Both the position numbers and the translations under genes were made by a program. Positions 46,793 to 58,019 of a stretch of DNA of 64,000 nucleotides are shown here, piece by piece. Below the pieces are notes generated by a model. The model saw only the letters and a program-made list of their open reading frames with translations. It had not been told where the DNA came from and made no database searches. Source of the DNA: Cryptomeria japonica (taxonomy: Eukaryota; Streptophyta; Pinopsida; Cupressales; Cupressaceae); assembly GCF_030272615.1 (NCBI RefSeq), contig NC_081414.1, positions 810,441,069 through 810,505,068 of the forward strand, in the 5' to 3' direction. The first letter of the stretch is position 1; each line of letters begins with the position of its first letter.

Positions 46793-48289
46793 TGTTGGCA
46801 TTTCAGTAGAAAAGAAAGATTGTTGATATTCATTAAGGATATTGAGAAGGTTGTTGAAGATTATTTGATATAACTGAAAAGGATGATAACTATCTTTATA
46901 ACATTATTTTGTCCTTGACGTCAAGAAATTGATTTTCTGATTCAGTATGATGTTGCCATATCTCCAGAAGATTGATTTGAAGAGAATTAAGATGACGGTA
47001 AAAGAAAGAAAGAATGTGATGAATAAGGGGAGAAATAAGATATTCAATGGGAAAGTATTACCGAGTTAGACAATGATGAGATCATGATGTTTAGATTGTT
47101 TTGATATCCTACATATGTTGTTGATTGTAAGGTTAATAGTATACTATGTCACCGAGCAAAGAACCTAGTCGGTAAACCCTAAGGTTATCGATATCGGTTA
47201 ATGAAGGCGGAATGTCTACCGAGTAAAGTTTAGTATTTACCGAGTTGCAACCGAGTAATGACAGATCACATTGGATGGATAAAAGCATTATTTAATGAAG
47301 GATGCTGATTAGCAGGAGATGTATAAATGATTGGTATGTCGTGCATAAAGTTTGTTAAGGATCTATGGTAAAGGAAAATCAAGAGGAAGATCTACAACGC
47401 AGATTGAACCACAATAACCTAGCATAGGTTATTAGAAAGGAATGCAAGTCCCTAGGTGAGGAAAAACATTTTCAGGTCGAAGGATACATTGAACCTAGTC
47501 AAGATTGAAGATTTGATAGCTAAGATTGATCATGGGAAAGGTGATCAAGGAGATTAAGTGGTTAGCAATTGTTTATAAATAAGAAATTGTTGATAACCAA
47601 TGTATGTGGGCAATTGTAAGCAGAGGGATGCTGCATAGTGATTACTAAGCACAAAAGCATGAAGACCTGTTTGAATAACAGAGTAGGGAGCCCAGCAGAG
47701 GGACAAGATAAGTCCTATGACAAGATTTTTTTGAGCAAATAAGAATCTTCTTTAGCATTTTAGATGTGAAGTTGTAGATATATTTTGTTACTGTTATTTT
47801 GTAAGTGATAGGAAATCTCTTAACCAAGTGGACTTAACAGTCTTATTTGTAAACCCTCTAGTGAGGTAACATTACAAATGAGTGTTTGAAATCCTTTAGC
47901 AAGGTCACTTCTAACAAAGTGAAGATCCTAACAGATCTCAGGAAAATCCCTTAACCGAGTCACATCTATCAATTTGTTTGTAATATTTAACATGATTTGC
48001 TTTTAACCGAGCATACTCTAGAAGAGTATATTTCTTAGTGGGTCTGAAATCCCACAGTGGTTTTTCCCTATTTGGGTTTCCACGTTAAATCTGGTGTTAT
48101 ATGTGTTATGATGATTATGTGTTTATGAGTTAGCATGTTTAGCAGTTTTTTTTATATTGCTGAAGTATAATTTACCAAGGTTGAATCTATTGATTTTATG
48201 GAAGATTAAGTTTGTATGATTCACCCCCCCCCCCTCTCATCTTGTTAGCCATTGGCATCTGTACTTTACATTTAGTATCAGAACTTACA
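46793..48289 (+). repeat. Solo LTR L2, complete copy
   Basis: 1497 bp from TGTTGGCATTT to GAACTTACA, flanked by TCAAT. It has the CTAACCAGGT ladder (about 47815-48030), the conserved hairpin module (48051-48086) and a C-tract (48224-48234). A TAGTATCAGAAC sequence near its right end looks like a primer site. The TSD nevertheless places the edge 7 bases beyond it, so a remnant of internal sequence or chance resemblance remains open. Confidence 0.8.
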
Positions 48290-49000
48290 TCAATATCTCT
48301 CGAACCAAGCATATCTATCTATGAAGTTTTCATTATTTGGCCATTGTAAAGCCTAGATATAATCTCCCATTCATTTATGTTGTTTCCTCTTATCTGCTAT
48401 CATTTTCTTCAATTTCAGAGTCTTGAATTTTTTCATCAATTTTGGTATCCATCAGCACATGCCATTGATAATAATTGAATTTATCCCCTTTTTTTCTATT
48501 GCATAATGGTTATTCCTAATGTGCCTTTCAATTTCATGAAAAGGTTTGTAAAGTAGTAATTTAAAAAAAAAAAAAATTTGATCCATTTCTCTGAGTCACA
48601 TGTTAGAATAGATATAAACCTTGGAAAAACTCTGACAATACCTTTTTCATTCTAAGATTCCATTTGCTATCACCTTTTCTTTTAGGATTGTATATCCATG
48701 ATTTTGTTGCATCAATCAATGATATTTCTTTCATAACAAATGGCATATTTTGATATGTGTGTATGAATGAGAGTGTATGTTCTTCATTGTTATTTTCATC
48801 ATCTTGTACTAAATGCTTGAAAACCTTAATTAAGACATTTAAATTTAGAAATTTTTTTCTACTTTCTACCAATGATAGTTCCAATAGCATGTGACTTTTT
48901 TCTTGTGTTCCAATGACCCTCTCAATTATTTTTTTACTTAATAGCTTCTTGTCAACTTTTGTAGCTAAATAATCTAGGTTTTAGAGCTTTTCTTTGTTGG
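48290..49000 (-). pseudogene. Helitron body fragment upstream of helicase (unit 2)
   Basis: A copy of 41354-42060. The minus frame ending at LGSRDID at the TCAAT site continues in frame into the helicase part beyond L2, supporting one original protein. The open stretch 48603-48890 is similar to that in unit 1. Confidence 0.5.
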
Positions 49001-49529
49001 TATGTTTCAGATTTTTTCTTTGATTTGGCTACATACTTTGTGATATATTTAATTACTGCATAGTTTGAAAGAACATGTTGCCAATCAATATTTTCTCTCA
49101 AATTTGTAATATGTATAGGTTGTGTGTGTTTAGTCTATCATCAATTATTGTTGGTTCAATTTTTTCTTTTATCTATCTATGAATCATCATACATTTTTGA
49201 CCCATCCAAATTAATTGGCTATGAAGCATCATACCTATACAAGAATAATGCAATATGAAATTATAATTTATCAAATTATTTTATTATTAGAATTTTTTTA
49301 ACATAAACTAATTATTTTATCAAAAACATTACCTACAAACCATTTTCCCTTTTTTTTTCATAGACATGTTCCTTCTTTGCACATTGTATGTCTTTCTATT
49401 GCGTTAAATATCTCCTCATACTCATTGTCAAAATCTATTTTTTGTAATTTGTCTTGTGTTTTAAAGATATGGATGTATATAAAAATTGTGAAATGACAAC
49501 AAATGAAATTTTAGCTGATTAATTTATAG
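49001..49529. other. AT-rich unassigned sequence (unit 2)
   Basis: A copy of 42061-42594. No clear feature; probably degraded Helitron. Confidence 0.35.
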
Positions 49530-49544
49530 TTTTCTAAAGATGTT
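49530..49544. repeat. 15-base direct repeat flanking K, left copy
   Basis: TTTTCTAAAGATGTT, repeated at 51077-51091. The length is typical of LINE-type target-primed insertions. Confidence 0.75.
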
Positions 49545-51076
49545 TGAGTAAGGGAAAATAGGTTTTGAGGGGGATGAGAAACCACGTACACCTGGTTTTA
49601 AAGGGACCTGAAACCCTCAGATTTTGCGAGGACCTAGAACCTACAATGAAACTTCTTCCAGTAAAGATAGGCAAATAAAATTAGCAAACTATATCAACAA
49701 ATCTAGCAAGTACCAACCAAAATCTAGCACAACCAAGAACAGGAAAATGCCAACTAGACTAAAAGAAAATCATTACAAAATCTACTGGCAACATAGCCTA
49801 AGCCTTTAAGTGAAGTTGATGAACTCCCTTATCCAAATAACAGGGATTTTTTGGGTACCCCTCCCCATATACATACAAATGAGGCAACAAAAGGCTAACT
49901 TCTCCCTTAACAAAAAACTAGCACAATCTAAGCTGGGCCCTTCAAAAGTGTCAGCATACATCCAAACATAAAGAAGAGGGTTTTGAATGGCTCCCCTAAC
50001 CTTCCATATGGGTTTTAAAATGGTTCCCAAAACCACCAAATTGAATAGAGAAAACCACAAAAATCCTTCAGAAACCCCACCTCAATAGGGGAAAGAGAAA
50101 GAAAGGCAGACAACCTTCCATCCTTGGTTCTCCCATAGAGACCAAACCGGGCATCAATAGCCCTATGTCAGTCCAACCCATGAACAAAAAAATTGGCCAG
50201 GTGCCCAGAAATCCCCTTAACCATCCAATCACCATGCAACCACTCCGCCTCCATAGGAGGGTAGAAAACCTCTAGAGGAGAACCATGGGAATGAGCAGCA
50301 AGAGAACAAACCCTCAGAAAGATACGAATAGGGAATGCATCGGGGGTGCACACCGAAGAAATAGGTCTTCCACAAGTGTAAAGCTCCATCTTTAATGGAA
50401 CGACCCCAACCTCAATAGAGGGAAAAAAGTTCATCTGAAAGAGAAGCCATACCAACCTTAACCCAAGATCCAAACAGCCTGTGTTAGGCAAAAAAGCCTT
50501 AGAAAAGGAACATCAATCTCTAACCCCAGAGATTATCTCCACCTCAATAGGAGATAACACCAACATTACAGGCATAAAGAGAAAAAAAGGATGCCCGGAA
50601 GCCACTGAATTCCTAGGAAAATCCACCCAACTCCATTCCACCTCCATAGGAAAGGAGAACAACTCATAAAGAGAAGTAGGGGAAAATATCTAGAAGAATA
50701 CAATGACAAAGAGGCGGAATAGAGGACCCACAAAAGGCTCAGACCCTACAAAACAATCCCCAACCTAATAGGCACCAATAGGAGATAAAGCCCTCAACGG
50801 AGGGTCTCAAAAAGATAGAACACGAACCATTGTAGGTCTTGTAGGTGCTGCAGACTATAGAAGGGAAGGGAAGAAGGAGCCCCATGTGTCAAAGAACCTC
50901 TTACAGACACCACCTACTGAAGATAACCCACCGTTACCAAGCATCGCCATCCTCATCATCACTTTCCCAACCTTCATCTACATCCTATGTAATGTCGTGA
51001 CCCCCCAAAACCCTAGCAAAACTTCCTTTTGCTCTCCCACCCATCTCTCCAACTACTGTTATTTAGTGTGCTATAT
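49545..51076. mobile_element. Unclassified insertion K
   Basis: 1532 bp between 15-base direct repeats, interrupting the Helitron. No LTR, terminal inverted repeat or poly(A) tail is visible. Its right half carries a recurring motif related to CACCTCAATAGGGGA at about 50075, 50248, 50410, 50540, 50638 and 50762. Open stretches occur on both strands, but I recognise none of them. The flanking repeat suggests a retroposed LINE fragment or a SINE-like unit. Confidence 0.55.
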
Positions 51077-51091
51077 TTTTCTAAAGATGTT
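51077..51091. repeat. 15-base direct repeat flanking K, right copy
   Basis: Matches 49530-49544. Confidence 0.75.
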
Positions 51092-52750
51092 AAAAAATAT
51101 ATATTTTTGCAATTTTCTATAGATAGTTATAAACATACTTGTACATTTCTTTGGTGTCTATCTTCTCTAGGGTTCCATGCCTGAACAATGGAGCTGAAAT
51201 ATTTTTGTACACTTTTTTGTTGTTCGTCATTTGACCAATCAATGTTATCCATTTTTGAGGATCCATGTATCTATAGAAAGTCATATACATGTGTTGATAT
51301 TCTATGTTGTCATTCATATCTACACCAGTAATAATTAACTTGCAATCCTTTTAGAAATTTTTTTTTTAAAAATTAGATTTTCATAAATCCATCTATTCGA
51401 CAACTATATGGGAATAATCGATGACATTTTTTTTTCACAATAGTTGCGCTTCATGGGGATTCAATGATAGTGTACTTGGGATTACTGCATGTAAGTCTAG
51501 GAAATACATATTAATTGCACTTAAAGTGAAAAATAAAGTTGGTGTTCCAACCTAATGTAGCATGTTTGTTAGTTCAGTTTGACATTTTTTCCAATAAGAT
51601 CTTGTACCCCTTAGAGCTATTCCAAATTGCATCAGCCTATCAACTAAATGTGAATTCAAAATATTATCCATATTCTCATGTATTTCCATTGTAATGATTG
51701 GTGTTTCACCAAAACTTCTTTTAACAAAAACTGCAATTGATGTTTGTGCATGATTCCTCATAATTATATTTGTCATGTAATATGGAAACCTAGGATGTTT
51801 TTCAAATCAGTATCTCTATAGCATTAACATATTCATGAAAATGTACTTGTTTGATTCGAGGTTCTAAACAGTCACATTTACCATGAGGAAATAATGTCAA
51901 AAATTTCATATCAAGTACTCCTAATGTGGTATATTAATTGATTGGAGATCCACCAATTGTTGGCTAGTCAATTAGTGTTGATCGATTTTTATTTTCATTA
52001 TTAATCCATGCACGGATCAACTCCATATCTCTTTGTGCATTTGGTGGCCTTGAAGCCATCGATGCAGTGTGATCAATGATATTATCTTCTTTAGTTTCTA
52101 TTAGTGTTCCCATGAAAACTATTTGATTTCTATTATAATCGAATTCCATGTTCACATTTTTCAGTCATTCATAGATATTTTGATGAGAATTTTTTGATAA
52201 ATTGCCAAGAGTAGATGGATCAATTTTAATGTCTGAGTAAAACTTTTCATGTGTGATTTTGTATTGTTGTGCTTTGTATACGCCCTTCCTATTTACTATA
52301 AAATTATAACTCGCACCACATTGATCTTTCCTTTGTACTATAATTATTGGAAAGTTTGTAATACATTATGATAATTTCTTTGTTCTTTGTTCGATGTGTT
52401 GTGGAAAGTTAATTGTGTGTCCTTTATATTTAAACTGACTACATGTTGCATGTGTAACTTGTAATATTGTATTTACATGTGCAATAAGCATTCCTCTACT
52501 TGGGTCAAACATGCTAGTTCCATTGGTTGGGTTACTCGATCCATATTATTCATAGCTGAAAATTTTTCATTGCTCTCTGTTGCTTGCATCTGTTACAAAC
52601 AAGTCCTTCTGAATTGTGAAAAAATTTCATTTCCATATAAGACTCTTAACAAATATGACACATTGATATGGAATTTTAGGCATCTAACTGATTACGAAAT
52701 ACCATTTACACTTTTTAAAATTATGTGGCAAGTAATCTAATTGGATTTAC
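51092..52750 (-). pseudogene. Helitron N-terminal/Rep-like region
   Basis: The minus strand carries blocks typical of the Helitron-like N-terminal domain: LRVLYGNEIFSQFRR near 52615; ASMASRPPNAQRDMELIRAW near 52050; FVKRSFGETP near 51710; FGIALRGTRSYWKKC near 51610; and GTPTLFFTLSA near 51520. A Rep-type YEWQHR...HVYDFL segment lies near 51290-51345. The second His expected in the HUH-like pair is Tyr here, and a stop interrupts the block. This domain nicks DNA in rolling-circle transposition. It is multiply broken. Confidence 0.8.
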
Positions 52751-53381
52751 TATGTTATGTGTTCTAGAATATAAGTCAAATTGAGATTCCTCTTCAAAAC
52801 CAACCTGCTCTATATTTGTGTTTCTATTCATATAATTTGATTGAGGTTCTTTTGTGTTATGGTTTGTATGGTTGATTTGTCATTAAGTGTTTATTGACAT
52901 GTATTGAATTCTATATTTTATGATTCTTTGTGTTCAATTTTTTCATTTCCTATATTGTTTCTAGTAATCTCTTTGATATTGTTTAGTCAAAATTCTTCTT
53001 CGGTTGACCCATTCATAATAAATTGAAAAATGATAACAAATATATTAGTTCTATGTCTCAATATATTTAAATTTATTTTATTTAATTTAATAAAGTTATT
53101 GAATTAAAAATAACGTTGCTTAACATATTAAGTTTAGGAATGTATTAATCAATTAATATATTAAATATTTGTTATATAAGTAATGTTTAAAATTATTAAA
53201 TTAAATATAGCAATTCAAAAATCTCTAAATTTATTTATTTGTTAACTAATTGCTAAGTGTATTAAAGTTATTTTGTCATTAATCTATCCTTATATTAAAT
53301 TATTTTTTAATATAATTTAAATTATTAAAATTTAATAATAAAAAAAGATTTATTATATTTTATATTATTATAATATATTAT
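52751..53381. other. Very AT-rich sequence between Helitron and element J
   Basis: It includes long A/T runs (53030-53380) with no coding signal. It may include the Helitron 5' end; no TC terminus could be fixed. Confidence 0.4.
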
Positions 53382-54124
53382 TGTAGACTTCTAAAATTGT
53401 TTTGTCTAATTAAATAAATATTTTAGTTTATTTAATTATTTCAAGCCTAATTCTTCTATTTCTCAAATAAATCTTTATTTATTTAATTAATTCATTTACC
53501 CTCTTCTAGCCTTAATTGTCATTTAAATAAATACTTTTATTTATTTAACTAATCTCACTTCCTTTATTAATTAAATCAATCTTTATTTATTTAATTAATT
53601 CATTAGCATTTTCTTCCCTTGACACATGCCATTCATCTCTTCATTCCTACACTACCTACCCTCTTATTATTTTCTTATTTCTTTTACCTACCCTCTAATC
53701 CTAGCTGACCATTTATCTTTTACACCACTCAATCTTATCCCTCTAGTTCCGAAAGTGTCTTCTATATAAGGAGATGCTTCCTTCATTATCAAGCTCTCCT
53801 AATCAATCCTCCTAGACTCCAAGCATTTAAACTTTCATATGTGATCAAGCCTACTTGCAACCACATTTCCATTCTTTGTTGAGCTCTTGTGCACACATAA
53901 AATCTGAGAGAAAATATATGAAGCAAGATAATTGGAGATAGGAAGAATGGATATTCAAACCCTATTGGACATGTGATGGTATAATCTTTGTGATTTCATT
54001 TGATTTGCATTATCTTAGGTAATCTTCATATGTTATGGTGGATCTTTGTTGTTGTTAGGCTAGGGTTTTGTGCTTGAACTCATTTAGTCTTTCAATATTA
54101 TTGTTTCCATTTTTACCATAAACA
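53382..54124 (+). repeat. Element J 5' LTR (start estimated)
   Basis: It begins TGTAGACTTC after an AT-rich flank and ends ATAAACA before the primer site. Repeats of TTTATTTATTTAATTAATTC lie in the first 250 bases. A TATA box is at 53763. No second LTR is in the window, so the start rests only on the TG edge and length. Confidence 0.6.
53763..53770 (+). promoter_or_regulatory. TATA box in element J LTR
   Basis: TATATAAG, followed by GAGATGCTTCC. Position and sequence fit an LTR promoter. Confidence 0.6.
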
Positions 54125-54147
54125 TTTTGCCATGCCCGCTGGGACTC
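54125..54147 (+). promoter_or_regulatory. Probable primer binding site of element J
   Basis: TTGCCATGCCCGCTGGGA resembles a mutated TGGCGCCGTTGCCGGGGA, the site used by Athila/Tat-type plant Gypsy elements. Confidence 0.5.
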
Positions 54148-56381
54148 TTGTCATTTGCACTTAGCATCTTGGTTGTAGATATGATGCTTTTGAAGTTGCA
54201 GATCTGACATTTCTGAGAACAGTTCAACATTTTCGCATCTCTGCATACTGGAACAGCGTTTTTGCTTTTTTTCCATGTATGTGACCTTTGGAATCGTGTC
54301 TGCATCCTCATCATCATTTTACAATTTTCAAATTGCAGATTTGCATATGTGTTCCCGAAACACATTTGTGCACCTTTTAACCACCTCTGTGTTGCAGATC
54401 CACGTCTGTGTTGCCGAAATGTGTCTATGAGGGTTGAAGGTGCATCTATATCCTATAATCGCATCTGCGTGAGATTCAATCATGTCTGTGTTTTTGATTT
54501 TGCAATTTTTGGTTTTTGTTTCAGTTTTTAGGGATGTATTTTGTTATTTTGATTTCAGATCTGGTTTATTTGGGCTAACATCTTGTGATATAGCTAACAA
54601 ATTGCTGAAGCTTGTCCTTGAAGCAACACGTCTTTTCGAAGGCCCCCTTTTTCACAAAGTCTTTTGGATCTAAAATTTACCTAACTTGTGTGCTTGCAGG
54701 AGGGGTATTATTGCAAAACTACTAACAAATCTTTGTTGCAAAATTGTGGCAAGGGTTTTTTGATCTTTATTGTGTGCCTTGTTTTCATATATTACTAAAT
54801 ACTTCAATTGGTGCACTAAAATTGAACCAATGTCTTTTGTGTCTTGAGCAGTAGGCTCTTTTTTGTTTAATCTTTAGAGGGCTTGTCTCCCCCTGTGGTC
54901 ACTAGGACTAATAGTGAGTAGAGAATGACCCAAGTGGTAGTGAGGAAAACCCACCTCTTCCAAACCATTATAAATAACTACATATCCATGGTGAAAGCCA
55001 TGGGTAACATGTGCTGATTAGTTCATACCGACACTATGTCTCCCCAAAAACCCATTTGATCAAATTTATTTGATCAGTAGTAGGGCATAACCCCTACCGG
55101 TTGGGAGTCTTCTATATTTATAGAGTTGAAAGTATCACATGTATGGCCACACAAGTGGATGACCTTACTAGCACCTTTTTTTTTTAGAAAGCCCAAATCC
55201 TTCTAGCTGTTAGGGTAGGAGGTCGGACCTTTGGAGCGGCCCACACACATACAGTTATTAGTAGAGATACAAAGTTCGCCATGGGGAGTTTTCATGGGGA
55301 GTGGTGCTTGGTTGCCTTGGAGAAGTGAGTGCCAAGGGTGGAGCTAGTGGGGTCAAGCATCTAAGTATCTGATTTGAATACCATAGCCTCAGGGGAAACC
55401 CCATGTGGGATCAACAACTATTGTCCTGGCCAACCATAAGAATTGTGCTTGTCTTCTTTTAAACATTCAAACATTCAAGATCAAACATCAAAAACATTGT
55501 GTCTTTTGTGTCTTCAAGTGTATGCAAAACATATTTTACATCAAACAACGCACTTTCTTTTGAGTCATTTTGAGTCTAAACACTTGCAAACATTGAGTCC
55601 TCATCAACATTGTGTCCTCTTATCATGAAAAACAGTCAAAAAATCAGATTTGGTCACAACAAACAACTTTGCAAATTGGAAAAATTGCACTCAGTTTCTC
55701 AAAATGTGTCTGTGTCTGACAGAAAAATGTCTGTGTCATTTAACTTCATTTGTGTAGGATAGAAACGTGTATGTGTTATCATAAGCAAAAACTACATTCA
55801 CAAAATCTCCGAAACGTGTTTGTGCAGTGTTCAAACATGTCTGTGTTTTTTAACCACATCTGTGAAGTATATAGGCATGTCAGTGTTCAGTATTGGAAAA
55901 CAACTTACAGTTCAGCAAACAAGAGCAATCAGTTTCAAAATTCTTGAGCTTCCCAAGTCATTTCTCTAGGTTTTCATCTAGCATTCAGCCTATTTTTTTT
56001 GGATCTCACAAAGTTCATCATTTCTTTACACCTTGCATTACATTCACATTTGTCTAAACTTGAGTCAAAAGGTCAGTTGCTTGTCCTCATCTTACTTTGT
56101 CAACACACTACATACAACAATATTTTTCTAAGTGGTCCCTCATCAAGGTCTATCACCTTTGGGTCTCGTTTGGTCTTACTTAGAGTCAAGGTCAACTTAC
56201 CTCATCAAGAGAATCTATCATCTCTTTGGAAGCCACACCTACTCTGCTACATACACACTTGGTCTTACACTTTGGACATTACAAGTACACCTCAAATTCA
56301 TTTACATTCCATCCAACTCTTGGTATTCCATACTCTTTCCATTTTCATCTAGTCTCACACATCTTTTTCAAGACCTAGTTC
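54148..56381 (+). other. Element J long leader
   Basis: About 2.2 kb without a convincing gene. Two zones (about 54190-54500 and 55690-55890) hold many short copies of a TGTCTGTGTT-like motif at irregular spacing of about 25-40 bases. A CCCCCTGTGG block lies near 54890. Long leaders before gag are usual in Tat/Ogre elements, where a separate ORF may be present; none is recognisable here. Confidence 0.55.
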
Positions 56382-58019
56382 ATGGTTGAAACCTGTTCCC
56401 AAAAATCTAGGAGAGAAGCTAAAGAGGCTCAAGAGTCTGCAAACATGAGTGGTTATGAGTACGATAATGATATCTTTTTCAATTCTAATCATACCACATT
56501 ACTTGACATGGACATCTATAGAAACATTTAGAATATTGAGAACATGGATAATACAAACAATAATGATATACACAATGACAATGTGGATAACATTTCAGTA
56601 CATTCAGCAAAAGTGGAAGACTCTATTATGGATCCCCATTTTAATAGATTGGTAGAGGAAATCATGAGAAGAGATAGACAATATTTTCTACAAGTAATGG
56701 CACAAAGTGGAGCTAAGATACCTCATGATTTTGACATGTCTCAAATCATGGAAAATTGACCTAAGCAAAAAACTCAATTCAACATGGATCAAAGGAGACC
56801 TAATAGTGGAGGTACTAGAGGACCACGTTTCGTGCCTGAGTCACCATCATCCATGTTTCAAAAACCTAAGATCCCCAATACACATGGTCATGCTTATGAT
56901 ACTCATGAAAGAGCATCTCATGAACAACTTCATCTATGCACACCATTATGGACATCTTATCTAGATAAATACACTCAATTGCATACCAATGCTAAGGACC
57001 AACCTCCAAAACAATTGGATATCTAGAGGTATGCTCAAAATTTGGACACAAGAAAACCCCGTGTCAAATTTGGGGGCACTACACAAGAACAAACTCATGA
57101 CATGCCTATAGAATATGATATACATGGATAAAAAAAATATTCCATTCCTCATTATGACTCTATACCAAGTGGTTCTCATACACAGTATCATTATAGACCT
57201 CCTCCATATGAACATGTTTATGATCAATACCATCCATATATGCAGTATCCTCTTCCTCCACCTGGTGGCTTAGGCATGGGATATGGTCCAAGAAGTGAGT
57301 CTCCACCTAAGAACAATTTGGAACAATAAATAAAGGATTTACAAAAGAAAATGGAGGACATTAATACACCAAATCCATCTTACACAATGAGAGATATATG
57401 TCCTTATCCATTTGACAAAATCATTTCAATGCCTCCTTTTCCTACACATTTCGTGACACCTAAGTTTCATAAGTACAAAGGCAAAAGAGACCCTAAGGCA
57501 CATATAAGATAGTTTTTCATGACTTGCATTGAGGTAGTAGCAGAAGAAAAATATTTGATGAGATTATTTCCACAAAGCCTAGGTGATCAAGCTATGGAAT
57601 GGTTCTCCCAACTTCCACCTACAATTAAGTCTTGGGGTGATCTAGCAGAAGCTTTTACCCAAAATTTCTCATACAACATAGAGATAGATATATCAGTTAC
57701 CACTTTGTGCAACACCAAGAAAAAGGATGGGGAGTCATTTTCATCATTCCTACAAAGATGGAGGAATTTAGCTAGTAGATGCTCTTGTGAAATTCTACAA
57801 AAACAAATGGTAGAGATGTTCACACAGAATGTCTATAGAGAAATTGGTCATGACTTAAGAAAATATTATTTGTCCACCTTGAAGGATGTCATTGAGAAAG
57901 GCTTAGCAACAAAGAAGGTCTTAATTGAGCAAGGAGTCATTAAGATATTCAAAGAAAACAAAGAGAACTTTAAAGGAAAGGACAAGCCACGATTTTGGAA
58001 CAAGAACAAAATACAGTAA
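56382..58019 (+). pseudogene. Element J gag
   Basis: ATG at 56382 is followed by a basic SRREAKEAQESANMSGYEYD start typical of this group. The whole region stays in one frame with about six in-frame stops. A Pro/Tyr-rich linker (57150-57290) is followed by the Gypsy retrotransposon gag domain (57519-58019), with LFPQSLGDQAMEWFSQLPP, SWGDLAEAFTQNF and FLQRWRNLASRC. No zinc knuckle is seen. It would form the capsid in an intact element. Confidence 0.88.

Larger units (their letters stand above)
43313..50232. repeat. Tandem duplication, unit 2
   Basis: 6920 bp in direct orientation to 31053-43311. It has the E end, LTR of D without G, Helitron sequence with complete L2, and K up to the breakpoint. 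The junction at 43311-43313 joins K sequence to the middle of the E 3' region. Confidence 0.9.

Noticed and set aside
53030-53381. AT-rich stretch as a replication origin or matrix attachment region
   Set aside because: Only base composition supports it; no specific motif was seen.
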